A DNA stretch of 64,000 nt from Salinivenus lutea (GCA_002894685.1 NCRC01000006.1:1-64000); one strand, 5' to 3'. Positions 34,767 to 46,291 are shown, counted from the first letter of the stretch. The notes: generated from the sequence alone by a model not told the origin. Numbers and translations: made by a program.

Positions 34767-35642
34767 ATGATTCCCGACGGCCTGTTCGAGAAAATCCGGC
34801 GCCTCGAAGTGCGCACCCGCGGCGTGGTGGAGGACGTATTCGGCGGGGAGTACCGGTCCGCCTTCAAGGGGCGGGGCATTGAGTTTGCCGAGGTGCGCCC
34901 CTACCAGGTGGGCGACGACATCCGCACCATCGACTGGAACGTGTCGGCGCGGATGGACGAGACCTACGTGAAGGTGTTCGAGGAGGAGCGCGAGCAGACC
35001 GTCATGTTGTGTGTCGACGTGTCCGCCTCCGAGAACTTCGGGTCGGAGGGGGCGCTAAAGCGCGACATGGCCGCCGAAATCTGCGCCGTGATGGCCTTCA
35101 GTGCCGTGCTCAACCAGGACAAGGTGGGCCTGCTGCTTTTCTCCGACGAGATTGAGGGGTTTGTGCGGCCGCGAACCGGGCGCCGGCACGTGCTGCGCTG
35201 CATCCGCGAGCTGTTCACGGCCGAGCCGGCCGCACGCGGCACCGACATCAGCGGGGCGCTGCAGCACGTGCTTCGCATCCTGCGCCGGCCGTCCGTGCTG
35301 GTGCTGGTGAGCGACTTCTTCGACACGGGCTACGAGACGATGCTGCGCGCGGCGGCCCGCCGCCACGACACGGTGGCCGTGGAGCTGCGCGACCGGCGCG
35401 AGGAGGAACTGCCCCCCATTGGCCTGGTTGATCTGACGGACGCCGAGACGGGGGAGACCGTGACCCTCGACACGCACGACCCGGCGGCCCGCCAGGCCTT
35501 TGCGGACGAGGTGCGGGCCCGTCGCGAGCGCACCACCGCCACGCTCCGGCGGACCGGCGTGCCCCACGTGCCGGTGCGCACGGACACCGACTACCTGGAG
35601 CCCCTGATCGAGTTCTTCCGCGAGCGCAACCGGCGGGCCTAG
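34767..35642 (+). CDS. DUF58 / vWA-like protein (Bat operon)
   Basis: A 291-residue cytoplasmic protein of the DUF58 family, which has a von Willebrand A-like fold and typically partners with a MoxR AAA+ ATPase. The family block is clear: RGIEFAEVRPYQVGDDIRTIDWNVSARMDETYVKVFEEER (about residues 35-75), then VMLCVDVSASENFG (metal-site Asp-x-Ser-x-Ser), LLLFSDEIEGFVRP and VLVLVSDFF. ATG 34767 begins shortly before the conserved LEVRTRGVVEDVFGGEYRSAFKG. It is the first gene of the Bat cluster. Normally moxR lies directly upstream, but here the CRISPR array does. Its exact role in envelope or stress maintenance is not established. Confidence 0.9.
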   Translation: MIPDGLFEKIRRLEVRTRGVVEDVFGGEYRSAFKGRGIEFAEVRPYQVGDDIRTIDWNVSARMDETYVKVFEEEREQTVMLCVDVSASENFGSEGALKRDMAAEICAVMAFSAVLNQDKVGLLLFSDEIEGFVRPRTGRRHVLRCIRELFTAEPAARGTDISGALQHVLRILRRPSVLVLVSDFFDTGYETMLRAAARRHDTVAVELRDRREEELPPIGLVDLTDAETGETVTLDTHDPAARQAFADEVRARRERTTATLRRTGVPHVPVRTDTDYLEPLIEFFRERNRRA

Positions 35643-35670
35643 CCGCCGCCCGCCCCACCCACCCCGCGTG

Positions 35671-36666
35671 ATGGATGTCTTTCGTCTTGGCGTGATGGCC
35701 CTCTGGATCGCCGGGGGCGTGCTGGCCGGCGGGGGGCTGCTCCGGCCCGCCCCGGCCCAGCCGCTGTTCGACGTGACCGCCCGCGTCTCGGCCGACACGG
35801 TGCGGATCGGCGAGCGCTTTCGTCTGACCCTGGCGGCCGAACACGACGAGGGGGCCACGGTGCGGTTTCCCGAGGGCGACACCGCCCGCTTTGGCGCGCT
35901 GGAGGTGCTGGGCCGCGGGGCCCCGGGCACGCGGCCTCTCGGCGACGGGCGGGCCGTGGACAGCGTGACGTACGAGGTGACGACATTTGCCCTCGACCGC
36001 GTGCGGGTGCCGTCGCTGCAGGTGCGGGGCATCGTGGGCCCGGATACGACCACGGCGGCCACGCCGCCCCGCCTCGTCCGCGTCGCGTCGGTGGTGGGGG
36101 CCGACGCCACCGGCCTCCGCTCGGGCCACCCCCTGGCGCCCTTCCCGCGCCCCGCGTGGGCGTGGCTGCTGTGGGGCGGGCTGGGGGCCGCGCTGGTGGC
36201 CGGCGGGGCGTACTGGTGGTGGCAGCGGCCCGCCCCGTCGCCCAACGACGAGGCGCAGCAGGCCGTCGAGGCCTCCCCGTACGAGACGGCCCAGACCCGC
36301 CTCCGCTCGCTCGCTGCGTCCGCCGACCTGGAGGACCGCGACGCCCTCAAGCCGTTCTACGTAGCGCTCGCCGACATCCTCCGCACCTATCTCGCCCACG
36401 AGCTGGACGTGGCGGCCCGGGAGCGGACGACGCGCGAGGTGGTTGCCGCCCTGAAGGCGCGATCCGACCTGCCAGACGACGCCACGACGCGCGTGGAAGT
36501 CGTGCTCACCCGGGCCGACCTCGTAAAATTTGCGGGCGTTCGGCCCGGCCCCGACGCCACGAAGGACACCGTCCGCCACGCCCGCGCGGCGATCGAGGCC
36601 CTGCAGGAGGCCGCCGACGCGACGCCGATCGACGGGGTCGCCTCGGCATCGGCGGCACCGCACTGA
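35671..36666 (+). CDS. DUF4381/BatD-like membrane protein of the Bat operon
   Basis: A 331-residue protein with a signal peptide (MALWIAGGVLAGGGLLRPAPAQ), a short beta-rich extracytoplasmic domain resembling the N-terminal part of BatD (FDVTARVSADTVRIGERFRLTLAAEHDEG), and one membrane helix (WAWLLWGGLGAALVAGGAYWWW, about 163-184). A cytoplasmic helical tail follows (LKPFYVALADILRTYLAHELDVAARERTTREVVAAL), which matches the DUF4381-type tail. It starts 28 bases after the DUF58 gene. The GTG one codon earlier (35668) is an alternative start. It probably assembles with the vWA proteins encoded downstream; biochemical function is unknown. Confidence 0.75.
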   Translation: MDVFRLGVMALWIAGGVLAGGGLLRPAPAQPLFDVTARVSADTVRIGERFRLTLAAEHDEGATVRFPEGDTARFGALEVLGRGAPGTRPLGDGRAVDSVTYEVTTFALDRVRVPSLQVRGIVGPDTTTAATPPRLVRVASVVGADATGLRSGHPLAPFPRPAWAWLLWGGLGAALVAGGAYWWWQRPAPSPNDEAQQAVEASPYETAQTRLRSLAASADLEDRDALKPFYVALADILRTYLAHELDVAARERTTREVVAALKARSDLPDDATTRVEVVLTRADLVKFAGVRPGPDATKDTVRHARAAIEALQEAADATPIDGVASASAAPH

Positions 36667-36734
36667 TTCGATACGGAGCGATCCGGGGCCGTGGGCGTTT
36701 ATGCGCACCGTTGTTCTCGAAACTCTCCACCCTC

Positions 36735-37493
36735 ATGCCCGCGTTCAGCGAGACACTTGTCGACCGCCTGGCCTCCGCGTCCCGGGTGGTGGTCCTGACC
36801 GGGGCCGGCATCAGTGCGGAGAGCGGCATCCCCACCTTCCGCGACCCCGACGGCCTCTGGGAGAAATTCGACCCGCAGGAGCTGGCCAACGTGGAGGCGT
36901 TCCTCGACAACCCCGAGCTGGTGCAGGGCTGGTACCGGCACCGCCGCCAGCTCGTCGAAGAGGCCGAGCCGAACGCCGCGCACCGGGCGCTGGCCGACCT
37001 GGAGACGCACATTGACGCCCTGACGGTGGTCACGCAGAATGTGGATGCCCTCCACACCCGCGCCGGAAGTTCGGACGTGGTGGAGCTCCACGGCAACATC
37101 ACGCACAACTACTGCATGGACTGCGAGCGGCCCGCGGAGGCGAGCACCGTGGATGCGGCCATTGCGGAGGGCGTCCCGGCCCGGTGTCCGGAGTGCGACG
37201 GCCTCATCCGCCCCGACGTGGTGTGGTTTGGGGAGCAGCTGCCGCCCGCCGCGATCGAGCGGGCGGGCACGGCGGCGGAGCGGGCCGATGTGTTGCTGAG
37301 CGTGGGCACCAGCGCCGTGGTGTACCCGGCGGCGCGCCTTCCCCTTGTGGCCCAGGAGCACGGGGCCTACGTCGCCGAGATCAATCCGGACACCACGGGC
37401 ATCACCGAGGCCGTCGACGAGTCGATTCGGGACACGGCCGGCGCGGTGCTTCCGCCCCTTCGCGATGCCGTCGCGGCCCCCCACGACGCGTAG
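36735..37493 (+). CDS. NAD-dependent protein deacylase (sirtuin)
   Basis: A 252-residue Sir2 enzyme that removes acyl groups from lysines using NAD+, releasing nicotinamide and O-acyl-ADP-ribose. NAD-binding motifs are VVLTGAGISAESGIPTFRDPDGLWEKF (about 17-43) and TQNVDALHTRAGS. The catalytic His119 lies in ELHGN, the zinc ligands are C127, C130, C151 and C154, and later segments are RPDVVWFGEQLP and VGTSAVVYPAA. Length and motifs fit the CobB-type class. It is inserted between Bat operon genes on the same strand (68 bases after the DUF4381-like gene, 83 before batA), an unusual neighbourhood. ATG 36735 directly precedes the conserved domain. Confidence 0.95.
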   Translation: MPAFSETLVDRLASASRVVVLTGAGISAESGIPTFRDPDGLWEKFDPQELANVEAFLDNPELVQGWYRHRRQLVEEAEPNAAHRALADLETHIDALTVVTQNVDALHTRAGSSDVVELHGNITHNYCMDCERPAEASTVDAAIAEGVPARCPECDGLIRPDVVWFGEQLPPAAIERAGTAAERADVLLSVGTSAVVYPAARLPLVAQEHGAYVAEINPDTTGITEAVDESIRDTAGAVLPPLRDAVAAPHDA

Positions 37494-37576
37494 GGGCGAG
37501 GAAGGGCCCGAGGGGGGCCGCCTCGGGGCAACGGGCGGTGTTTCACCCTACCTGTCCACACGCCGATTTTCTGTTC

Positions 37577-38554
37577 GTGACGTTTGCGAATCCGCACGTG
37601 CTGTGGCTGCTGCTGGTCGTGCCCCTCCTCGGGGCGTGGCGGTGGTGGCGCTGGCAGGGCACTCGCGGCCTCCGGTACAGCGACGTGAGCCCGGCCCGGG
37701 CCGTCCCGGCGTCGTGGCGGGTGCGGCTGCGCGGGCTGCCGGCGGTCCTTCGCCTCGCGGCCCTCACGCTCGGCATCGTGGCGCTGGCCCGGCCGCAGGT
37801 CGAGGACGTCACCCGCACGAAGACGGCCGAAGGGATCGACATCATGCTCACGCTCGACACGTCCTCCTCGATGCGGGCGGAGGACTTTCAGCCGAACCGG
37901 TTTGAGGCGGCGCGCGACGTGGCCGGGTCGTTCGTGGAGGGGCGCGTCTCGGACCGCGTGGGGCTCATCGTCTTTGCGGCGGAGGCGTACACGCAGGTGC
38001 CCCTGACGCTCGACTACGGCTTTCTACGGCGCATGCTGGAGCGGACGCGCATCGGCCGCGTCACGGACGGCACCGCCGTGGGCACCGCCCTCGCCACCGC
38101 CGTGAACCGCCTCCAGGACACCGAGTCGGAAAGCAAGGTGGTGATCCTGCTCACCGACGGCCGCAACAACCGGGGCGAGATGGACCCGGCCACCGCCGCC
38201 GAGATTGCCCAGGCCCTCGACGTGCGGGTCTACGCCATCGGGGTGGGGTCGTCGGAAGGGGTGGAGTCCCCTTCGCAGGGGCGATCCGCGGAGCGGCAGC
38301 CGGGCGAGGCCGGAATCGACGAGCAGATGCTGCGCACCGTGGCGACCACCACGGGCGGGCGGTACTTCTCGGCCACGAGCAAAGAGGCCCTCCGCGACAT
38401 CTACGACGAAATTGATGAGCTGGAGACCACGGAGGTCGAAGAGCGCGTGTACACCGACCGGCGCGAGACGTACGCCTGGTTCCTGGGCCCGGCCGCCGGG
38501 CTCGTGCTCCTCGACGTGCTTCTCTCGACAACCCTCCTGCGCCGCTTTCCCTGA
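37577..38554 (+). CDS. batA: BatA-type von Willebrand A membrane protein
   Basis: A 325-residue inner-membrane vWA protein. Two N-terminal hydrophobic helices (FANPHVLWLLLVVPLLGAW and LPAVLRLAALTLGIVALA) precede the vWA domain. The metal-ion-dependent adhesion site is intact: DTSSSMRAED near residue 94, VFAAEAYTQ, the Thr in DGTAVGTAL and LLTDGRNN. One C-terminal helix (WFLGPAAGLVLLDVLLSTTLL) follows. Bat proteins of Bacteroidota have been linked to oxygen tolerance and envelope stress, though the mechanism is unsettled. GTG 37577 was chosen as the only start close to the first helix. batB follows after 85 bases. Confidence 0.88.
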   Translation: MTFANPHVLWLLLVVPLLGAWRWWRWQGTRGLRYSDVSPARAVPASWRVRLRGLPAVLRLAALTLGIVALARPQVEDVTRTKTAEGIDIMLTLDTSSSMRAEDFQPNRFEAARDVAGSFVEGRVSDRVGLIVFAAEAYTQVPLTLDYGFLRRMLERTRIGRVTDGTAVGTALATAVNRLQDTESESKVVILLTDGRNNRGEMDPATAAEIAQALDVRVYAIGVGSSEGVESPSQGRSAERQPGEAGIDEQMLRTVATTTGGRYFSATSKEALRDIYDEIDELETTEVEERVYTDRRETYAWFLGPAAGLVLLDVLLSTTLLRRFP

Positions 38555-38639
38555 CTGCGAGCGGCGGGCGGGGCGGTGAGAGAGCGACCGCGCCCCGTCC
38601 CGGCCGCCGCCCCACTCCTGTACCGACCGATCCTCGACC

Positions 38640-39710
38640 ATGGACTGGCTGCATCCGACCTTTGCGTGGGCGCTGCTCGCCGTGCCGGTTGCGGCGTACG
38701 CCTGCTGGCGTGCCCTGCAGGCCCGCCGGGCCGCGCAGGACCAGTTCGGCGACCGGACGCTCGTGCAGCAGCTGTCGGGGGCCGTACGTCCAGGGCGCCG
38801 CGTGGTGAAGGCGGGACTGGTGGTGGGGGCGCTCGCCCTGCTCGGGGTGGGGCTGATGGGGCCGCGCCTCGGCACCGAGCCCCGCACGGTGGAGCGGCGG
38901 GGCGTGGACCTGGTCGTGGCGCTCGACGTGTCGGCGTCGATGCGGGCGCAGGACGTCGCGCCCAGCCGGCTCCGGCGGGCCCGGCAGGAGGTGCGCGACC
39001 TGGTGGGCCGGCTCGGGGGCGACCGCGTGGGGCTGGTGCTCTTTGCCGGGGAGGGGTTCGTGCAGTGTCCCCTGACCACGGATTACGGGGCGTTCCGCCT
39101 CTTCCTCGACGGGGCCCGTTCCGACCAGGTGCCCGTGCCCGGCACCAACCTGAGTGCTGCGTTCGAGGCGGGCCTGGAGGCGTTCGACACCGCCCGCCCC
39201 CCGTCCGACTCCACGCGCCCGCTCGACGAGCGCCGCTCCCGCGCCCTCCTCGTCCTCTCCGACGGCGAAAACCATCAGGGCGACCTCGGGGCGCTGCGGG
39301 AGCGGGCCCGGGCGGAGGGGGTCACTCTCTTTACGGCCGGGGTGGGCACCGAGCAGGGCGCCCAGATTCCGGTCTACGAAGACGGGCGCCGCGTGGGGGT
39401 GAAGCGCACCGCGGAGGGGCGCATCGTGCGCACTCGCCTCGACGAGCCGGCGCTCACGTCGCTGGCTGCGGACGGCGCGTACTTTCGGATTGGGGCGACT
39501 TCCAGCGCCCTGCCGGACGTGGCGACGGCCCTGCGCCAGCTCGAGGCCACCCCGCTCGACGAAGAGCGCTTCGCCGCGTACAACGAGTACTTTCAGTGGC
39601 CGCTTGCGCTCGCGCTCCTGCTGCTGGCCGTGGAGGTCTGCCTCCCGGTGCGGGCCCGCCATCCCGACGCGGACGAGAATCTCCCGTCGATTCCGTTTGT
39701 TCACTCGTAG
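38640..39710 (+). CDS. batB: BatB-type von Willebrand A membrane protein
   Basis: A 356-residue paralogue of the preceding protein with the same layout. Two N-terminal membrane helices (TFAWALLAVPVAAYACW and AGLVVGALALLGVGLMG) come first, then the vWA domain with DVSASMRAQD (near residue 98), LFAGEGFVQCP, GTNLSAAFEAG and LSDGENHQGD. A C-terminal helix (WPLALALLLLAVEVCLPV) follows. It differs from BatA by an insertion after the vWA core (TEQGAQIPVYEDGRRVGVKRTAEG). It probably forms a membrane complex with BatA, the TPR proteins and BatD/BatE. It starts 85 bases after batA and ends 32 bases before batC. Confidence 0.88.
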   Translation: MDWLHPTFAWALLAVPVAAYACWRALQARRAAQDQFGDRTLVQQLSGAVRPGRRVVKAGLVVGALALLGVGLMGPRLGTEPRTVERRGVDLVVALDVSASMRAQDVAPSRLRRARQEVRDLVGRLGGDRVGLVLFAGEGFVQCPLTTDYGAFRLFLDGARSDQVPVPGTNLSAAFEAGLEAFDTARPPSDSTRPLDERRSRALLVLSDGENHQGDLGALRERARAEGVTLFTAGVGTEQGAQIPVYEDGRRVGVKRTAEGRIVRTRLDEPALTSLAADGAYFRIGATSSALPDVATALRQLEATPLDEERFAAYNEYFQWPLALALLLLAVEVCLPVRARHPDADENLPSIPFVHS

Positions 39711-39742
39711 CCCGTCGTCCGCTGGTTGGACCTCGCTGATCC

Positions 39743-40384
39743 ATGATGCCCCGGTTGCTGCTGGTTCTACTGCTGTTCGGCCTGCTGGGCGACGTGGGGG
39801 CCGAGCGGGGGCGCGAGGGAAATGCGCTCTTTGAGCAGGGCCGCTACGCCGAGGCCGAGGCCACCTACCGCGACGGCCTGGCGGCCCTCGAGGACACGAC
39901 CGGGGGCGTCTACGCCGCGCTTCAGAACAACCTGGGGGCGGCGCTGCTCCGACAAGAGGCGTTTGGCGAGGCCCGCACCGCGTTCCGGCGGAGCCGGCAG
40001 GCGGCCGACTCGGACACGGCCTACGTTCGGGCGCGCTTCAACGAAGGGATGGCGGCGGCCGGGCAGGACGACATTGCCGCGGCCCTGTCGCACTACCGGG
40101 CGGTGTTGCTTCGGGATCCGACGCATGCCGCGGCCCGTCACAACTACGAGTATCTGAAGCGCCAGCAGTCGCAGGCCGGACGCGACGACTCGCCGCCCGA
40201 GGTAGACCCGTCGCCCTACGCCCGCCGGCTGAAGAAGAAGGCCGAGGCCCTGGTGGCGCGCCAGCAATACGCCGAAGCGGCCCGCCTGATGACCGACGGG
40301 CTGCGGCAGGACTCCACCGTGCAGGCCTACCGCGACTTCATGACGCGCCTCGACGACGTTGCCCAACTGAGCCAGCAGCCATGA
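39743..40384 (+). CDS. batC: BatC-type TPR protein
   Basis: A 213-residue exported or membrane-anchored protein: hydrophobic N-terminus (MMPRLLLVLLLFGLLGDVGAE) followed by tetratricopeptide repeats. Repeat-like helices are EGNALFEQGRYAEAEATYRDGL (about 23-44), LQNNLGAALLRQEAFGEARTAFRRS, ARFNEGMAAAGQDDIAAALSHYRAVLLRDP and ALVARQQYAEAARLMTDGLRQD. TPR domains mediate protein-protein contacts, fitting a scaffold role in the Bat complex. Its stop overlaps the start of the next gene as ATGA, indicating coupled translation. Confidence 0.82.
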   Translation: MMPRLLLVLLLFGLLGDVGAERGREGNALFEQGRYAEAEATYRDGLAALEDTTGGVYAALQNNLGAALLRQEAFGEARTAFRRSRQAADSDTAYVRARFNEGMAAAGQDDIAAALSHYRAVLLRDPTHAAARHNYEYLKRQQSQAGRDDSPPEVDPSPYARRLKKKAEALVARQQYAEAARLMTDGLRQDSTVQAYRDFMTRLDDVAQLSQQP

Positions 40385-41004
40385 TGCGACGCGCCGTGTG
40401 TGTGATTGTGTGGGTGCTCGTGGTGGGGGGCGGGAGCGCCGCGGCCCAGTCCGACTCGTCCGCGTCCGATGCGGACCCCTACTTTCACGAGGCGGCCCAG
40501 GCGTACATCGAGAGCGATCTGCCGGCGGCACGCCGGGCGGTGGCGCAGGGGCTGGAGGTGGCCCCGTCGGACCCCCGACTCCAGGCGCTCCGGGAAAAGC
40601 TCCGGCAGACCCGCCCGTCGGAGTCCGAGCCGGACCGCGCCTCCGATTCGGAACGCCCCCAGCAGCAATCGGGCCCGCAGGGCGAGTCGTCGGATGAGGG
40701 ACGCTCGGCGTCCGACACGGGCGATCGGGAGCGGCAACAGCCGGGGGCGCAAGAGCCCGAGTCGTCCGATGGGGCGGGGCAACGCGCACCGTCGGGGGAA
40801 GAGGAACGGGCGGGGGAGCGCGAAGCGCAGGAGCAACAGGGCATGGGGGGCGAGTCCCCCGAGGGCGATCGCCGTCCGGCCCGGCGGCTGAGCCGGGCGC
40901 AGGCCGAGCAGTTGCTCCACGCACTGGAGATGCAGGAGCAGCAACTCCTCCGCACCCTGCCTCCCCGTGACGGCGAGCGCCCCTCGGTGGAGAAGGATTG
41001 GTGA
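40381..41004 (+). CDS. BatC-like exported protein with low-complexity acidic/Gln-rich centre
   Basis: A 207-residue protein: signal peptide (VCVIVWVLVVGGGSAAAQ), one TPR-like pair of helices (YFHEAAQAYIESDLPAARRAVAQGLEVAPSDPRLQALREKL), and a ~100-residue disordered region rich in Ser, Glu, Gln, Arg and Gly (about 80-175). The end is helical (RRLSRAQAEQLLHALEMQEQQLLRTL) and matches the helix often found at the C-terminus of BatC/TPR proteins in this operon. Translation start overlaps the previous stop. The first TPR-like unit and final helix suggest a shortened second BatC-type scaffold. Function of the disordered centre is unknown. Confidence 0.7.
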   Translation: MMRRAVCVIVWVLVVGGGSAAAQSDSSASDADPYFHEAAQAYIESDLPAARRAVAQGLEVAPSDPRLQALREKLRQTRPSESEPDRASDSERPQQQSGPQGESSDEGRSASDTGDRERQQPGAQEPESSDGAGQRAPSGEEERAGEREAQEQQGMGGESPEGDRRPARRLSRAQAEQLLHALEMQEQQLLRTLPPRDGERPSVEKDW

Positions 41005-41045
41005 GGGCCCGGTCGGTTTTGTCTCTGTCTTTTGCGATTTCCCCT

Positions 41046-42854
41046 ATGCTGCCTCGCGTCGTGTGTCTCCTTGCTGCCGCCCTGCTTCTGGTGGGGGGCG
41101 TGCACGCGCAGGCGAGCGGGACGGTGCGGGTGGAGGCCCGTGCACAGCCGAGCCCGGTGGGGGCGGACGGGCGCGTGACCTTCACGCTTCGGATTGAGGG
41201 GGCCGCCCGCACGGCCGTCGAGACGCCGTCGCCCCCGCCCACCCGCAACCTCGTCCTGCAGGAGCGCACGCCGTCCACCGAGGAGTCGCTCTCCTTCGAG
41301 GACGGGCAGGCCCAGCGCAGCATCACGTACAAGTGGACCTACCGGCCCCTCCGGGCCGGGACGGCCCGCATTGAGCCCGCGACGGTGCAGGTGCGGGGCG
41401 AGCAGTACACGACCGGCGAGATTCGGATTCGGGTGCTGCCGCCCTCGGCCCAGACGCCGTCCGCGTCGCAGGACGGGGCGGGGGCGCAGGACGAGGCGGA
41501 GGCCCGCGCCGCGGCGCAGATCGGGCGTCGGTCGCTCTTCATTCGGGGGCGTTCCTCGGCCCGCACCGTCTACCAGAACGAACAGGTTACGGTGGAATAC
41601 CGCCTCTTCTTCCGCCCCGACATGCGGCTCCGCCGCAGCCGCATGGCCGATGCCTGGGACGCGCCCGGGTTCTGGCGCGAGGAGCTGGACGTGTCGTCCC
41701 GCCCCGTTCCGGAGACGCAGAGGGCCTTTGGGCAGTCGTATAAGACCATTGTGCTGAAGCGGGTGGCCCTGTTTCCGACGCGGCCGGGGGCGCTGCGGAT
41801 TCGTCCGCTCCGCATCGAGACGGAGGCGCAGGGGGCGGGGCAGGCGTTTCGGGGGCGGTACGAGGCCCTCACGCTTGCGTCGGAGCCGATGGACATTGAG
41901 GTGCGGCCCCTGCCGCCGGGGGCCCCGTCGATATTTGAGGGCGCGGTGGGTCGGTTTTCATTGGAGTCGCGGCTGGGGGCGGACAGTGTGGCGGTGGGAC
42001 GGGGCCGCGAGGTGGCCGTACGCGTGCAGGGGGCGGGCAACCTGCCCATGGTGTCGGCGCCGAGCGTCGACGCCCCGTCCGACGTGGCGGTCTACGGGCC
42101 CGAGATCGAAAACGACCTCGACCGCAACGGCGAGGCGGTGCGGGGGAGCAAGACGTTCACGTACACCCTCGTTCCCCGGGCGAGCGGCCGTCACGTCGTG
42201 CCGCCGATTCGCTTTGCCTACTTCAATCCCGGCTCCCGCCGCTACGAGACGGCTCAGACCGATTCGGTTGTGCTGCGCGCCTCGGGGGCGGCGGAGCCGG
42301 TGGCGACGAGCCGGACGGGCGAGGGGCTCCCCGTGGGCGACATCGCCGGGCTCATCACCACCAACGTGCGGTGGACGCGCCCCGACTCGCCCCCGCTCTA
42401 CCGGCGGTGGGCGGCGTACGGGCTCGTGCTGGGGCCCGTGGTGCTCGCGCTTGGGGGCATTGCGTATCGGCGGCGGTGGGCGTGGAGCGTCCCGTCCACG
42501 CCGTCCGAGGACGAGGCGCCGGCCGACCCGCTGGCCGACGTGCACGCCCATCTCCGGGAGGCGGAACGGCACGGGGCGGACGCACGGGCCCGGTATCAGG
42601 CCCTGGAACGGGCCGTGCGCACGTTTCTGGCAATTCGCCTTGGGGTGGCGCCCGATTGCGCCCGGCCCCGCCTCGACGACCACCTGGCGCGTCACGCCGT
42701 GCCGGCGGCCGATCGGGAGGCCCTCCGGGAGCTGCTCGACGCCTGTGATCGGGCGCAGTTCACCCCCGAGGCGCCCGCCGATGCCTCGATGAACGTACTC
42801 AATCACACCCGGGCGCTCCTGCGCCGCCTCGACAATGCACTTCCCTCCGCCTAA
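41046..42854 (+). CDS. batD: BatD-family membrane protein
   Basis: A 602-residue BatD (oxygen-tolerance family) protein. The signal peptide (MLPRVVCLLAAALLLVGGVHAQ) is followed by several Ig-like beta domains: VRVEARAQPSPVGADGRVTFTLRIEG; VYQNEQVTVEYRLFFRPDMRLRRS; SVAVGRGREVAVRVQGAGNLPM. One membrane helix near residues 457-476 (AAYGLVLGPVVLALGGIAY) precedes a cytoplasmic helical tail. ATG 41046 was chosen because it opens the signal peptide; a TTG/GTG pair at 40998-41003 would place 16 residues before it. The 3' end overlaps batE by 20 bases. The cytoplasmic tail resembles that of the DUF4381-like protein upstream. Confidence 0.86.
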   Translation: MLPRVVCLLAAALLLVGGVHAQASGTVRVEARAQPSPVGADGRVTFTLRIEGAARTAVETPSPPPTRNLVLQERTPSTEESLSFEDGQAQRSITYKWTYRPLRAGTARIEPATVQVRGEQYTTGEIRIRVLPPSAQTPSASQDGAGAQDEAEARAAAQIGRRSLFIRGRSSARTVYQNEQVTVEYRLFFRPDMRLRRSRMADAWDAPGFWREELDVSSRPVPETQRAFGQSYKTIVLKRVALFPTRPGALRIRPLRIETEAQGAGQAFRGRYEALTLASEPMDIEVRPLPPGAPSIFEGAVGRFSLESRLGADSVAVGRGREVAVRVQGAGNLPMVSAPSVDAPSDVAVYGPEIENDLDRNGEAVRGSKTFTYTLVPRASGRHVVPPIRFAYFNPGSRRYETAQTDSVVLRASGAAEPVATSRTGEGLPVGDIAGLITTNVRWTRPDSPPLYRRWAAYGLVLGPVVLALGGIAYRRRWAWSVPSTPSEDEAPADPLADVHAHLREAERHGADARARYQALERAVRTFLAIRLGVAPDCARPRLDDHLARHAVPAADREALRELLDACDRAQFTPEAPADASMNVLNHTRALLRRLDNALPSA

Positions 42855-43647
42855 ATTCGTCTCCCGAATTGCGACCGGGGGCCGCCGGCTCCTCCTCGTG
42901 CTCGCCGTGGGCGTCGCCGCGTGGGGCGTGGGCCTCGGGCCGGGGGCCGCCGCCCAGGCGCAGCTCGACAGCGTGGCCGCCCGGTTCGAGGCGGCCAACG
43001 CGGCCTATCAGCAGGGGCGCTACGAACAGGCGATTGCGCGGTACGAACGGCTTCTAAGCGACGGGCACGCCAGTGGGGCCCTCTACTACAACCTCGCGAA
43101 CGCGTACGTCCGCCGCGACCAGCTGGGGCAGGCCATCCGCCACTACGAAAAGGCGCGGCCCCTCCTCGGGAACGACGCGCGGCTCGACCACAGTCTGGAG
43201 CAGGCGCGGCGCCGGGCGGGCGTGTATCCCGGCACGCTTCCGCCTCGGGGCCTGCGGGGCCTCGTGGAGGGGTGGCCGGTGCGCCTCTTGTTCGTGGCGG
43301 GGCTCCTGCTTGTGTGCGCGGGCCTGGGACTCGCGGTGGCACGAACGGGGCCCGGTCGTGCGCCGCCGTGGCGGCGGCCGGCGGTGTGGGGGCCGGTGCT
43401 GGCGGGCAGCCTCGGGCTGGCCGTCGCCTTCGGGGCCTCCGCCCTGCAGGACGCCTCGCATCGGGCCGTTGTGATTGCCGACCGGGCGGCGCTCCACGAC
43501 ACGCCGAACGCGTCGGCGCCGCCGGACACGACGCTGCCGGAGGGCACGTTGCTGGAGGTGCGAGGGCACCGGGACGGATGGGCCGCCGTGCGAGGGGCCG
43601 ACGGCACGACGGGCTGGGTGCCGAGCCGGGCCCTGGGCGACGTGTAG
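42835..43647 (+). CDS. batE: BatE-type TPR and SH3-domain protein
   Basis: A 270-residue protein that ends the Bat operon. The signal/anchor segment (LLLVLAVGVAAWGVGLGPGAAAQA) is followed by TPR repeats (FEAANAAYQQGRYEQAIARYERLLSDG; GALYYNLANAYVRRDQLGQAIRHYEKARPL). Two membrane helices follow (LLFVAGLLLVCAGLGLAVA and VWGPVLAGSLGLAVAFGASAL), then a C-terminal bacterial SH3-like domain (AVVIADRAALHDTPNA...GWAAVRGADGTTGWVPSRAL). This is the standard BatE architecture. Its first 20 bases overlap batD. The gene ends one base before the stop codon of the convergent outer-membrane protein gene, leaving no room for a separate terminator. Confidence 0.86.
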   Translation: MHFPPPKFVSRIATGGRRLLLVLAVGVAAWGVGLGPGAAAQAQLDSVAARFEAANAAYQQGRYEQAIARYERLLSDGHASGALYYNLANAYVRRDQLGQAIRHYEKARPLLGNDARLDHSLEQARRRAGVYPGTLPPRGLRGLVEGWPVRLLFVAGLLLVCAGLGLAVARTGPGRAPPWRRPAVWGPVLAGSLGLAVAFGASALQDASHRAVVIADRAALHDTPNASAPPDTTLPEGTLLEVRGHRDGWAAVRGADGTTGWVPSRALGDV

Positions 43648-43648
43648 C

Positions 43649-46291
<2,643 letters not shown>

